64,000 bases of DNA from NCBI GenBank assembly GCA_030537735.1, contig JAUNVG010000001.1:124001-188000 (forward strand). The letters run 5' to 3'. The stretch's first letter is position 1. Each line of letters starts with the position of its first letter. Shown here piece after piece: positions 1-8,279 of this stretch. The notes beneath the pieces were generated by a model, which was given only the letters and a program-made list of their open reading frames with translations, had not been told where the DNA came from and did no database searches. Source of the DNA: Actinomycetaceae bacterium (lineage in GTDB: Bacteria; Actinomycetota; Actinomycetes; Actinomycetales; Actinomycetaceae). The position numbers and the translations under genes were made by a program.

Positions 1-97
1 TCGCGTGCTTGAGCCGCCTTTGACTTTGCGTGAGCGTGATGGCCTAACTGAGTCCGCACAGCGCCTGCGTGAGGTTGCTCGTAACCTGGGACTGTAA
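1..97 (+). CDS. C-terminal end of an unidentified protein, possibly L-lactate dehydrogenase
   Basis: Only the last 31 codons and the TAA stop (95-97) are inside the window. The tail reads as an amphipathic helix ending in LREVARNLGL, preceded by LTLRERDGLTESAQ. An acidic residue, a Ser-Ala and then a long terminal helix resemble the C-terminal helix of L-lactate dehydrogenases. This is a resemblance by eye over a very short stretch, so the identity is tentative. The gene converges on lexA and the two are separated by a bidirectional hairpin terminator. Confidence 0.4.
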   Translation, partial: RVLEPPLTLRERDGLTESAQRLREVARNLGL

Positions 98-122
98 GCG
101 CTAGAGCTTCGTTCTGATAGGT

Positions 123-155
123 AAAACGGTGGGTCCGCAATGGGCCCACCGTTTT
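123..155. terminator. Bidirectional hairpin terminator between the first gene and lexA
   Basis: Arms 123-136 and 142-155 pair over 14 positions with one G-T pair, around a loop of five bases. The stem starts with AAAA and ends with TTTT, so it can act as an intrinsic terminator for the converging genes on both strands. Confidence 0.8.
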
Positions 156-182
156 GCGTTGCTTGCCTTGCCCGATTGGCTG

Positions 183-881
183 CTAGAGGGTGCGTATAAC
201 GGTTACCACTTTGCCAAGTATGGTGGCTTCATCTGCGGGGATGGGGGAGAATTCCTGGTTGCGCGGATCTAGCCACTGGTGTCCGTCTCGGTGCGCTAGC
301 ACTTTCACCGTGGCTTCCCCTTCGATCATGGCTGCCACGATTTCACCGTCGAGGGCGGTGGGTTGGCGCCTAACGACCACATAGTCACCGTCGCAGATGG
401 CGGCATCCACCATTGACATTCCGCTTACTTCGAGGACGAATAGTTCCCCTCTGCCGGTGAAACGCTGTGGGAGTGTGAAGACATCGTCGACGCTTTGTTC
501 GGCGGTGATGGGTTCACCTGCTGCGATGCGTCCCACTAACGGTGCTTGGGTGGTGGGGCCTTCATCGTTGTCTACCGCTGGTATGTGGTAGGTGAGGGCG
601 GTTAGTGCGTTGGCAGAGTTGTCTGCGGATTGGTTTTCTTCCCCGGTTTGGGGAGCTATAAGAATCTCGAGTGCGCGCGGCAAGCGCGGGGTGCGACGTA
701 TGTAGCCTTTGTCTTCGAGCGCATCTAGCTGGTGCTTTACCGAGGAAGCAGACGACAATCCAACTGCTTGCGCCAGTTCGCGCACGGAGGGGGGAAATCC
801 TCTTTCGGCAATGGTGTCGCTAAGGAATCGCAGGATCTGTTCTTGGCGGGCGGTGAGCCTGGGGTTAGGGGAGTCAGTCAT
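183..881 (-). CDS. lexA: LexA, SOS repressor with self-cleaving peptidase domain
   Basis: A 232-residue LexA repressor. Residues about 7-70 form the winged helix DNA-binding domain (LTARQEQILRFLSDTIAERG, then SSASSVKHQLDALEDKGYI). The cleavage site is the Ala-Gly in GRIAAGEP near residue 120. The S24 peptidase domain shows the nucleophile Ser in VSGMSMVDA and the general-base Lys in ATVKVL. The start is supported by an AAGGAAG ribosome site just upstream of the ATG. LexA binds operators of the type TCGAAC-N4-GTTCGA and is cleaved when RecA filaments form; matching boxes lie in its own upstream region, so it is autoregulated. The neighbouring LysM gene and nrdR on the other strand give the same order as in mycobacteria (lexA, Rv2719c, nrdR). 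Confidence 0.97.
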   Translation of the reverse strand: MTDSPNPRLTARQEQILRFLSDTIAERGFPPSVRELAQAVGLSSASSVKHQLDALEDKGYIRRTPRLPRALEILIAPQTGEENQSADNSANALTALTYHIPAVDNDEGPTTQAPLVGRIAAGEPITAEQSVDDVFTLPQRFTGRGELFVLEVSGMSMVDAAICDGDYVVVRRQPTALDGEIVAAMIEGEATVKVLAHRDGHQWLDPRNQEFSPIPADEATILGKVVTVIRTL

Positions 882-979
882 GTCGCTTCCTTCCAGGCCT
901 TGTGAGTGCGCCCGATTGAAATGTCCGTGGGGTGCGGTGGACTTGCTTTAAGGCCAGTTTACTGGCGAATCAGAGAAAA

Positions 980-995
980 TCAAACATGTGTTCGA
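980..995. promoter_or_regulatory. LexA operator (SOS box) upstream of lexA
   Basis: TCAAACATGTGTTCGA matches the actinobacterial SOS consensus TCGAAC-N4-GTTCGA with one mismatch in the left arm. It lies about 100 bases upstream of lexA, just upstream of a minus-strand TAAACT (956-961) that could be the lexA -10 element. Confidence 0.8.
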
Positions 996-1027
996 GGATG
1001 TCTTGATTTTCTTTAGCAGATAAAGTA

Positions 1028-1043
1028 TCGTACAAGTGTACGA
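1028..1043. promoter_or_regulatory. SOS-like palindrome with altered core
   Basis: TCGTACAAGTGTACGA has perfect 7-base arms around two central bases. It has the length and flanks of a LexA box, but GTAC replaces GAAC in both half-sites. It overlaps the likely -10 region of the LysM gene and abuts the next box. It may be a weak LexA site or a site for another dimer. Confidence 0.5.
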
Positions 1044-1058
1044 CGAACACATGTTCGA
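1043..1058. promoter_or_regulatory. LexA operator (SOS box) upstream of the LysM gene
   Basis: ACGAACACATGTTCGA matches TCGAAC-N4-GTTCGA at every position except the first. It ends 12 bases before the ATG of the LysM protein, so LexA bound here would block transcription start or early elongation. Confidence 0.88.
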
Positions 1059-1070
1059 TGGAGGTTTTAA

Positions 1071-1673
1071 ATGAGCGCGCTACAGATTGCTCCTAACCGG
1101 GGGCAGCATCATTACACTTCGCCCCGTGAGGGTGCGGATGCACTGAGGCTGCAGACCCTGGACGGTAAGAACGCTTCGCAAAAGCGCGCTCGCAGCCATC
1201 TATACATTGTTAAAGATGGCTGCCCTGCCACTTCCGTCGAGGCGGTGTCAACCACCCCCAAGCGCACCGCCTCGACGGTACTTACTTCGGCTGGTAACAG
1301 TGCCAGCGTCAGTAACTACCGTGCTTCTAATGCTGCTCGCCCATTACCGAAGGCCGTTAGTTCTCCTGCGGTGCAGGTTAGTGTTCAACCACTGCTGCGG
1401 AACCTGCTTGCGGGATTGCTCATGCTTATGGTTGCAGTGGGCGGCGGAGCCCTTGTGGGTGGCCTGTTTGCGCAGCAGCCGGAGCCGGTGGCCACTGTGG
1501 AGGTAACGGTAGAGCCTGGACAATCACTTTGGACGATTGCAGAGGACATGAAATCTGCGGGTAAACCGGTAGATGAAGTTGTGGTGGAGCTAATGGCACT
1601 CAACGGCATGTCTGATTCGACCGTTAGTACCGGGCAGGTAGTGCTAGTTCCGCAAGCTCAGGCGGGGAATTAA
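1071..1673 (+). CDS. LysM-domain membrane protein, SOS-controlled cell-division inhibitor candidate (ChiZ/YneA/DivS type)
   Basis: A 200-residue single-pass membrane protein. Residues 1 to about 105 are a low-complexity, basic, Ser/Ala-rich cytoplasmic part. A hydrophobic segment follows at about 109-136 (NLLAGLLMLMVAVGGGALVG). Residues about 143-196 form one LysM peptidoglycan-binding domain (VEPGQSLWTIAEDM to GQVVLVP). The ATG follows GGAGG with a suitable gap and lies next to a LexA box. Family knowledge: the gene beside lexA in Gram-positive bacteria often encodes an SOS-induced division suppressor (YneA in Bacillus, DivS in Corynebacterium, Rv2719c/ChiZ in Mycobacterium). The position, operator and domain layout fit that role; no hydrolase domain is visible, so the action is more likely binding or blocking the divisome than cutting the wall. 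Confidence 0.85.
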   Translation: MSALQIAPNRGQHHYTSPREGADALRLQTLDGKNASQKRARSHLYIVKDGCPATSVEAVSTTPKRTASTVLTSAGNSASVSNYRASNAARPLPKAVSSPAVQVSVQPLLRNLLAGLLMLMVAVGGGALVGGLFAQQPEPVATVEVTVEPGQSLWTIAEDMKSAGKPVDEVVVELMALNGMSDSTVSTGQVVLVPQAQAGN

Positions 1674-1764
1674 CTGCCGGTAGGTAGTTTACGTAGGTGC
1701 GCCTGAGGCCGTGTGCGGATATGATCAATATACTTGCGCAAACGGCCACGGAGGAGGCACACTT

Positions 1765-2271
1765 ATGCACTGCCCATTTTGCCAACACAGTGATTCCAGA
1801 GTGGTAGACACTAGACTGGCAGATGATGGCATGTCGATTCGTCGGCGCCGCGAATGCACTAGCTGCAAGCGACGATTCACCACTTTGGAAACCTCCAGCT
1901 TCGCGGTGGTGAAGCGCTCCGGGGTGGTGGAAGCCTTCTCTCGGGACAAAGTAATAAGCGGGGTGCGCAAGGCCTGCCAAGGCAGGCCGGTTAGTGATCA
2001 TTCCCTGGCGATGCTGGCACAAAAGGTGGAAGAACAACTCCGCTCCAGCGGTGCCGCAGTGGTGTCAACCGATGAAGTCGGCAAGGCGATTCAACCATTC
2101 TTACGTGAACTTGACGAAGTCGCCTACCTCAGGTTCGCCTCCGTGTATTCGGCCTTCCAATCACTATCTGATTTTGAGCAAGCAATCGCATCTCTGCGGG
2201 CAGACCGCAAGAACCATTCGCATGCCGGTGTGGAAGACAGGGAAGAGGACGACACGCTACCGCCCCTATAA
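1765..2271 (+). CDS. nrdR: NrdR, ribonucleotide reductase transcriptional repressor
   Basis: A 168-residue NrdR. The N-terminal zinc ribbon shows both CxxC pairs (MHCPFCQH and CTSCKRRF), followed by the ATP-cone domain ([20 protein letters not shown] onward). The family is usually 140-180 residues. The ATG at 1765 was chosen over an upstream GTG in the same frame because a strong GGAGGAGG ribosome site lies 7 bases before it and because family members start at the zinc ribbon. NrdR senses dATP/ATP and represses nrd operons. It follows the SOS-controlled LysM gene by about 90 bases on the same strand. Confidence 0.96.
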   Translation: MHCPFCQHSDSRVVDTRLADDGMSIRRRRECTSCKRRFTTLETSSFAVVKRSGVVEAFSRDKVISGVRKACQGRPVSDHSLAMLAQKVEEQLRSSGAAVVSTDEVGKAIQPFLRELDEVAYLRFASVYSAFQSLSDFEQAIASLRADRKNHSHAGVEDREEDDTLPPL

Positions 2272-2277
2272 GTGCCT

Positions 2278-2317
2278 ACAGTCACGGTGAAACGCTATTT
2301 CGGCGTTTACTGACTGT
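2278..2317. terminator. Imperfect hairpin at the nrdR / acyl-CoA ligase convergence
   Basis: Outer arms ACAGTCA (2278-2284) and TGACTGT (2311-2317) pair perfectly, and inner arms AAACGC/GCGTTT pair inside them around a short loop. It overlaps the last codon of the ligase. There is no clear T tract, so terminator function is only likely from the convergent setting. Confidence 0.4.
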
Positions 2318-4298
2318 CGGTCTGCTGCGGATCCTCAGCGTCTTCCGGCTGCCAGGTAAGAGCAGCGCTATCCTCACTATCATTAGGCGCGCTGGCAGCG
2401 GCCTCGTTTTGACCAGTAGTTGGCTTACCTGCCCCCTCACGGGTAGCACTGGAGTCAACTCGCGACCACGACTGCTGTAGGTCACGCAAACGCTGGGAAG
2501 CAGCAGCAGTGGTAGCTTCCACCTGCTCAGAGATCTGGTCGGATAGCTCTCGAAGCTGAACCTGCGCAGCTTCAGATGTCTGTTTCAGCTGTTCGCGCAA
2601 CTCGCCTCTGGATTCTTGCAGTTTTTCGCTAGTGTCCAGCAGGTACTCTTTTACGCGCCGGCGCATGACCTTGCCGATCTGGGAGCGGGGCAGCTCAGAA
2701 ACCACCACTATCCGGCGGGGCAGTGCATAGTGAGCCAAGGACTTCTCCGCCCAGCGGCGCACATCTTCCAAAGTCACAGTGGCGCCCGCTTCCAAGGTGA
2801 GGGCAGCAACAACCGCTTCACCGCGTGAGCCTTCCGGAACCCCAACCACAGCGACGTCTTCGACGCCAGGCATGGAACGAACCGCGTCCTCAACCTGGGA
2901 GGGGTAGACGTTGAAACCGCCGGTGATGATCATCTCTTTGCGGCGATCTGCCATCACAATGTAGCCGTCTTCTAGGCGCACTAAATCGCCAGTTCGCAGC
3001 CAACCGTTGTGGAAAAGCTGGGCCGTTTCTTCCTCGTTATTCCAATAACCTTGGCAAACCTGGGGGCCTTTAACTAAAAGCTCACCCACTTCTTGCGGCC
3101 CCACGTCACTATCAAGGTCTTCGGGGTCAGCGATGCGGATCTGGGTGGAGGGAAAAGGCAACCCTAAAGAACCTGCGCGGCGCTTATCTGAAAGGGGATT
3201 GCCAACCAGTACCGGTGAGCCTTCCGTCATGCCGTAGCCTTCAATGACCAGCCCTCCGGTACGCGCTTCCCACCTATCTGCAAGTTCTTGCGGCAAAGGC
3301 ATGGCTCCAGAGAGCGCAAAACGGATGGAGGACAAATCAGTGGCGGTTTCCTCCGGCGCATCCAAGATACGTTCGAACATGGGGGCCACCCCCAGGAAGA
3401 AAGTACACGGTAGGCGCCGCTGGGTTTCTAACACCATCTTCACATCGAACTTGGGTAGCAACACGATGGTGGCACCCAAGCGCAGGCCAGAAACCAGGGA
3501 AACCGTCAGCCCAAAAGCGTGGAATAGGGGCAATATCGCGTAAAAGACCTCCGCGCCTTCATGAAGCGTTGGAACCCAAGCTTGGGCTTGGGCGGTGTTC
3601 GTACCAATGGAGCGGTGGGAGAGCTTAACGGCCTTAGGGGTGCCGGTGGTTCCCCCGGTGTGCAGCAATACGGCCACATCGTCGGCTTTAGCGGGGCACG
3701 GCTTGCGCCAGGGAGAAGCGTTCCTTACCTCCCGGTCAAAGTCCTCAGTCCACTTCGGAGTGGGCATACTCATCTGAGCTTTCCTCACCCGGGCGGGCTT
3801 GACCGGCAGGTTAATGAGAAGTCGAGAGCCCAAAGGCAAGGCCTTAGTTAGGTCAACAGTAAAGACCATGCGCGGTCGGACCTGGCGAATATCAATCTGG
3901 TCTAACGACTTCTCCCACACAATCACGACCTTGGCATCTGCTCGGCGCAGTTCCTCGGTCAACTCACTCTTAGGGGAAAGCGGATTCGTCTCCACCGCAA
4001 TCGCGCCTAGCAGTGTAATGGCGTAAATGGCGATCACGTGTTGGGGGCAGTTCGGTAGCGTGATACCCACGCGGTCCCCTTCACGCACTCCCGCCCGGGC
4101 CAGTACGGTGGCGGCTTGCCGTATGCGGCGTTGCAGCTGCGAATAGGTCAGTTGGCTTCCCAGGAAGTCCAAAGCCACGCGATTGGGGTAGCGTTTGGCA
4201 ACTTCAAAGACAATGTCGGGCATGGGACGGGTTTCTTCGGGCACCGTGTAAGGCACTGCCGGAGCGTACCCTCGGCGTAGTTCGTCGGTTAGACTCAC
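2307..4298 (-). CDS. Long-chain acyl-CoA ligase (AMP-forming) with a coiled-coil tail
   Basis: A 663-residue member of the adenylate-forming (ANL) family, close to long-chain fatty acid-CoA ligases. Visible motifs are the phosphate-binding loop LLHTGGTTGTPKAVKLSH, the A5 motif EGYGMTEGSP, the A7/A8 hinge WLRTGDLVRLEDGYIVMADR and the catalytic A10 lysine in RSQIGKVMRR. The predicted reaction is fatty acid + ATP + CoA to acyl-CoA. Family members end near the A10 motif at about 550 residues; here a tail of roughly 110 residues follows, first a heptad-like Gln/Glu/Leu-rich helix and then a disordered Ser/Asp/Gln-rich end. The tail may mediate oligomerisation or partner binding (inference). Confidence 0.9.
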   Translation of the reverse strand: MSLTDELRRGYAPAVPYTVPEETRPMPDIVFEVAKRYPNRVALDFLGSQLTYSQLQRRIRQAATVLARAGVREGDRVGITLPNCPQHVIAIYAITLLGAIAVETNPLSPKSELTEELRRADAKVVIVWEKSLDQIDIRQVRPRMVFTVDLTKALPLGSRLLINLPVKPARVRKAQMSMPTPKWTEDFDREVRNASPWRKPCPAKADDVAVLLHTGGTTGTPKAVKLSHRSIGTNTAQAQAWVPTLHEGAEVFYAILPLFHAFGLTVSLVSGLRLGATIVLLPKFDVKMVLETQRRLPCTFFLGVAPMFERILDAPEETATDLSSIRFALSGAMPLPQELADRWEARTGGLVIEGYGMTEGSPVLVGNPLSDKRRAGSLGLPFPSTQIRIADPEDLDSDVGPQEVGELLVKGPQVCQGYWNNEEETAQLFHNGWLRTGDLVRLEDGYIVMADRRKEMIITGGFNVYPSQVEDAVRSMPGVEDVAVVGVPEGSRGEAVVAALTLEAGATVTLEDVRRWAEKSLAHYALPRRIVVVSELPRSQIGKVMRRRVKEYLLDTSEKLQESRGELREQLKQTSEAAQVQLRELSDQISEQVEATTAAASQRLRDLQQSWSRVDSSATREGAGKPTTGQNEAAASAPNDSEDSAALTWQPEDAEDPQQTDSQ

Positions 4299-4470
4299 GC
4301 ATTACTCCCATGCTGAATTCGGGAACTAAAACAATACCTACCTTAGCGTAACTTACTGGTCGTTAACCAACAACTATGTAACACCAATTGTCCGCATAAG
4401 CCACACAATTGACCTGCTGCACCGGCACCGCGCAAGGGGTCAACCGCAACCGAGAATAGGGAATTTAAAA

Positions 4471-4506
4471 CTGCTGCCGGGCAGTTTAAAACGCGCCCGG
4501 CAGCAG
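4471..4506 (-). terminator. Intrinsic terminator downstream of serA
   Basis: A perfect 12-base inverted repeat (4471-4482 with 4495-4506) around a 12-base loop. Read on the minus strand the stem is followed by TTTTAAATT, so it fits a Rho-independent terminator for serA. The surrounding gap 4299-4526 shows nothing else recognisable. Confidence 0.8.
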
Positions 4507-4526
4507 AAGTAAATCGGAACTAAACC

Positions 4527-5750
4527 CTAGCTTGGAATCGGGCTGGTTCGTTCCACCACCCGCATGCGGATAATCTCATCGAGCTTGCCAATAGCTTCCA
4601 AAGCCGACTCAGGCAGGGGAGTGGACAGATCGGTAAGCACATACCCGGTGTCTTCAATGGTGGACAGGATCTGCCCATCAATGTTGGCGCCATAGGTGGC
4701 AAACAACTGGTTAAGGGTAGCCAACACACCGGGGGTATTGCGGTGAATCAACGCCAAACGGAAACGGGACGTGTCGGTTGGTTGTAACACCAAGTTCGGA
4801 AGGTTCACAGACATCTCAGTGGTGGCTGCGCGCTCATAGTCACACAGTTTCGCCGCCACGAAATGAGCAATATCAATCTGCGCTTCCATGGTGGAGCCAC
4901 CAACGTGGGGAGTTAGAATCACATTCTCCATACCCACCAACGGCGAATCAAACGGATCACCATTTTGCTTCGGCTCAGTGGGGAACACATCAACCGCAGC
5001 ACCGGCAATGTGGCCGGACTCTAAGGCGGCAGACAGGGCCTCCAAGTCGGTTACGAAACCGCGGGATAGGTTGATAAACAATGAACCAGGCTTCATGGCG
5101 GCGAACTGTTTTGCACCGAAAAGGGACTGGTTAGTGGCAGCGCCATCGACGTGGAGGGAAACGATGTCAGAAATCGCCAGCAGCTCTTCCAAAGTCGCCA
5201 CCCGGCGGGCATTGCCCAGGGCCAGACGCTCAGCAATGTCGTAGAAAACCACCTGCATGCCTAGGGCTTCAGCTAGGACCGAAAGCTGGGTGCCGATATT
5301 GCCATAGCCAACGATACCCAGAGTACGACCGCGCACCTCGTGAGAACCGGCAGCTGACTTGTCCCAGATTCCACGGTGAAGTTTAGAGTTACGCACCGTT
5401 AAACGACGGGTGAGGGCGATGATTTCTGCGATCGCCAGCTCCACCACCGAGCGGGTGTTGGAATAGGGAGCGTTAAACACGGCAACACCTGAAGAAGTGG
5501 CGGCCGCGAGGTCGATCTGGTTCGTTCCAATGCAGAAAGCACCCACTGCTCGCAACTGGGGATGAGCGTCAAACACCTTCTTCGTCAGGTTCGTCTTAGA
5601 GCGAATACCTACGATATTTACACCCTCCAGGGCGGAAATAAGTTCATCTTCATCGAGGGCCCCGTGGTGGCGGATAACTTCAATGCCTTGAGCGGCAAAA
5701 ATCTTATCCGCATCGGTATGGGGATCTTCAAGTAGTAGAGCGCGTGTCAT
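4527..5750 (-). CDS. serA: D-3-phosphoglycerate dehydrogenase
   Basis: A 407-residue 3-phosphoglycerate dehydrogenase, the first step of serine biosynthesis (3-phosphoglycerate + NAD to 3-phosphohydroxypyruvate). The Rossmann fold carries GYGNIGTQLS, the substrate Arg lies in NLSRGFV, and the catalytic His is in LTPHVGGST. Residues about 335-405 are an ACT domain (LIHRNTPGVLATLNQLFATY). The length and single ACT domain match the E. coli-type short form, which is inhibited by serine, and not the long mycobacterial form with an extra intervening domain. It stands alone with its own terminator. Confidence 0.95.
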   Translation of the reverse strand: MTRALLLEDPHTDADKIFAAQGIEVIRHHGALDEDELISALEGVNIVGIRSKTNLTKKVFDAHPQLRAVGAFCIGTNQIDLAAATSSGVAVFNAPYSNTRSVVELAIAEIIALTRRLTVRNSKLHRGIWDKSAAGSHEVRGRTLGIVGYGNIGTQLSVLAEALGMQVVFYDIAERLALGNARRVATLEELLAISDIVSLHVDGAATNQSLFGAKQFAAMKPGSLFINLSRGFVTDLEALSAALESGHIAGAAVDVFPTEPKQNGDPFDSPLVGMENVILTPHVGGSTMEAQIDIAHFVAAKLCDYERAATTEMSVNLPNLVLQPTDTSRFRLALIHRNTPGVLATLNQLFATYGANIDGQILSTIEDTGYVLTDLSTPLPESALEAIGKLDEIIRMRVVERTSPIPS

Positions 5751-5844
5751 AGCCCCTATGTTGGCAGACCAACTATACCGTTAGACGATGCTTCCCAAGT
5801 GGTGATACACCCAGATGGCGGTTACGTCCTAATAGCGGACAAGA

Positions 5845-8079
5845 TCAATCATTTAACTGTAAGGCTGGCGGTAATTCCCCCACCGAAACCACGTGCAAAC
5901 GTCGCGTCGGCCGGGTCATCGCCACGTACAAATCCCCCGCACGATCCTGACCGATCTGGGTGGGATCAACCAAAATAACCACGTCAAACTCCAGCCCCTT
6001 ACAAGCGGCCGCGGTCAAATACACTACCCGCTGGGTTAGTGACTGACCGTGCGCTTGCCCCCACTTCGACCCCTCAATCTTAGCGAGTTCACGTGCCCAC
6101 TCACTGCTAGCAATAACAGCAATACGGCCCTGGCCTGCCCCTAAGGCAGTATCCAAATCACGGCATTCTTCCTCTAACGCCTCCTCCACCTTGCGGTACA
6201 GGTCCTCAGCCACTGGGGAACCCGCCGTCACCCGGTAGGTGTCCACGCCCTCACGCGCTGCCACCAACGGGTAGGCCGGCGCCAGTCCGCGATCGCTCAA
6301 ATACTGCTGGGCGCGTCTTAAGATCTGCCCGGGAGTGCGGTAGGAAACCGTTAACACCGTTTGCGCCACCAAAGCCCGATTGGCTGGGCCTAGGATCTGC
6401 TCCCAGCTGCGCAGGGCGCGCGAACCCGAGAACTGATCCAAATCACCGCACACCGTGAAAGAACGCGAGGGGCAACGACGCAGTAAACAATGCCAAGCCA
6501 GGGCAGTGAGCTCTTGTGCCTCGTCAACAATGATGTGCCCGTAAGCCCACTCCCGATCCCGCATAGCGCGATCAGCTAAAGTAACCTCACTACCTTGTTC
6601 ACGGGCGCGCTCAGCCAACATCTGCGCGCTAACTAGGCCACCACCTAAGTCAAGGGCATCAATCGCCGCGCGGGCCGCGTCTTCCTCCCGAGCCCGCATA
6701 GCGCCGAGCCGGCGGCTGCCCGTGGAAGCATTCGGAAGCGGGCCGAGCGCCTCCTCTAGCTCATCTAAAAGCAAAATATCAGCATCTGTCCAAGCACTGT
6801 TGGCGGGGCGCATCAGCGCCTGGCGATCTTGGGCACTGAGCTCGGGAGCGCACTTAGCTAGGAAATCCGGATTCGACAACAACTTATTGAGGACGAATCC
6901 CGCACTCACCGGCAGCCACGCCAAGTTAATCGCCCGCTGGGCTTCCTTACTGGCGCGAATGTAACTGAAATACCACTCAAGTTCGTGGTGTTCATTATTG
7001 GCTTCATCCAACTGGGCAGCCAACACATTCATAAGCTCAATCGCGAATGACTCCCACACCTCATTATGGCGTTTACCGCTACGGCGAGCGCGAGCGCGCG
7101 CCGCAGCGAAATCACTAGCCCGCAAGAAAACGTCAGTGGACATGACACGCAACTTCACGTCCTCGTCCCCACGTTCAAAACTACGCACCGCGCGGGCAAT
7201 GATATCTACCCACACCAAACGCCCCTTAATCTCGCGCACCCGCTCACTCTCACGGGAACTAGCGTGATATCCGGGAACTAAGTCAGCCATCGTGGTGGAA
7301 ACCACCCCGGTTTCCCCCAGGGACGGAAGCACCTTGTCAATGTAATGTAAGAAAATCTGAGAAGGACCGACGATTAGCACACCGGAGTTTTCCAGCCGCG
7401 AGCGCTCCGCATACAGCAAGTAAGCCGCCCGGTGCAGTGCCACCGCGGTCTTGCCCGTACCCGGACCGCCTTGAAGCACAATCAAACCATCACCATCGCG
7501 GCGAATAATCTCATCTTGTTCGCGTTGAATAGTTGAAACAATATCGCCCATGAAACCATCGCGGGCCTGGGTCAAAGCCGCCATTAAGGCGCCCTCACCT
7601 TGGAATACCAAACCATCGGTGGGAGCTTGAGCATCAAGTAACTCGTCCTCAATGCCCACAACCTGGCGTAGACGAGTTTGAATGTGACGGCGCCGACGCA
7701 CCCCCTGCGGGTGAGCGCCCGTAGCCTGGTAAAAAGGACGCGCAGCCGGAGCGCGCCAATCAATTAAGAACTGCTCGCCATCATGGTCGCGCAAACCAAT
7801 GCGACCCACGTAAAGACTCTCACCCGAAGTATCATCAATGCGCCCGAAAACCAGGCGATCGCCGACGTTCTCCAGGCGCTGCGCCTCATCGCCCCAATGG
7901 GCGGACAAAGCATCACGCTCAGTTAAAGCCTGGGGAGTGTTGCGCCACTTCGAAGCATGCGCATCCTTTTGACGTTCCCGGTACCGGCGGCGATAGTCAT
8001 CTAAGATCCGGTAGGCACGATCGACATAAGCTTGCTCATTGGCAATCTCACGCTCAAGCCGAGCTTCACTTTCGCCCAC
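5845..8079 (-). CDS. helR: HelD/HelR-family RNA polymerase recycling ATPase
   Basis: A 744-residue superfamily 1 helicase-like ATPase. An N-terminal coiled-coil (EREIANEQAYVDRAYRILDD) precedes the HelD signature region (VGRIGLRDHDGEQFLIDWRA, then PFYQAT). Walker A is GGPGTGKTAVALHRAAYLL and the DExx box is IIVDEAQELT; C-terminal helicase motifs include AACKGLEFDVVILVDP and YVAMTRPTRRLHVV. HelD proteins remove stalled RNA polymerase from DNA. Actinobacterial HelR proteins can displace rifampicin-bound polymerase and give tolerance. UvrD/PcrA is the main alternative, but the N-terminal coiled-coil and the DWRAP-type region argue for HelD. The start is a GTG with no strong ribosome site, so the exact start is uncertain. 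Confidence 0.88.
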   Translation of the reverse strand: MGESEARLEREIANEQAYVDRAYRILDDYRRRYRERQKDAHASKWRNTPQALTERDALSAHWGDEAQRLENVGDRLVFGRIDDTSGESLYVGRIGLRDHDGEQFLIDWRAPAARPFYQATGAHPQGVRRRRHIQTRLRQVVGIEDELLDAQAPTDGLVFQGEGALMAALTQARDGFMGDIVSTIQREQDEIIRRDGDGLIVLQGGPGTGKTAVALHRAAYLLYAERSRLENSGVLIVGPSQIFLHYIDKVLPSLGETGVVSTTMADLVPGYHASSRESERVREIKGRLVWVDIIARAVRSFERGDEDVKLRVMSTDVFLRASDFAAARARARRSGKRHNEVWESFAIELMNVLAAQLDEANNEHHELEWYFSYIRASKEAQRAINLAWLPVSAGFVLNKLLSNPDFLAKCAPELSAQDRQALMRPANSAWTDADILLLDELEEALGPLPNASTGSRRLGAMRAREEDAARAAIDALDLGGGLVSAQMLAERAREQGSEVTLADRAMRDREWAYGHIIVDEAQELTALAWHCLLRRCPSRSFTVCGDLDQFSGSRALRSWEQILGPANRALVAQTVLTVSYRTPGQILRRAQQYLSDRGLAPAYPLVAAREGVDTYRVTAGSPVAEDLYRKVEEALEEECRDLDTALGAGQGRIAVIASSEWARELAKIEGSKWGQAHGQSLTQRVVYLTAAACKGLEFDVVILVDPTQIGQDRAGDLYVAMTRPTRRLHVVSVGELPPALQLND

Positions 8080-8279
8080 TGTTCATCCCTACCTTCAGCG
8101 CGGTCAGTAACGACCGGGAAACAATCGAGTATCAATTATCACCTATCACCGGCCAATAAGCATCCGTACCGGGCAACTGCCACGCCAGGCGTGGACGTGC
8201 CAGCAAGCGCAAATCAACATAGAGTAGAATCGAGCGGCAGTACCAGCCCGCCACAACCGCACACCGGGAGGAGGAAGCC

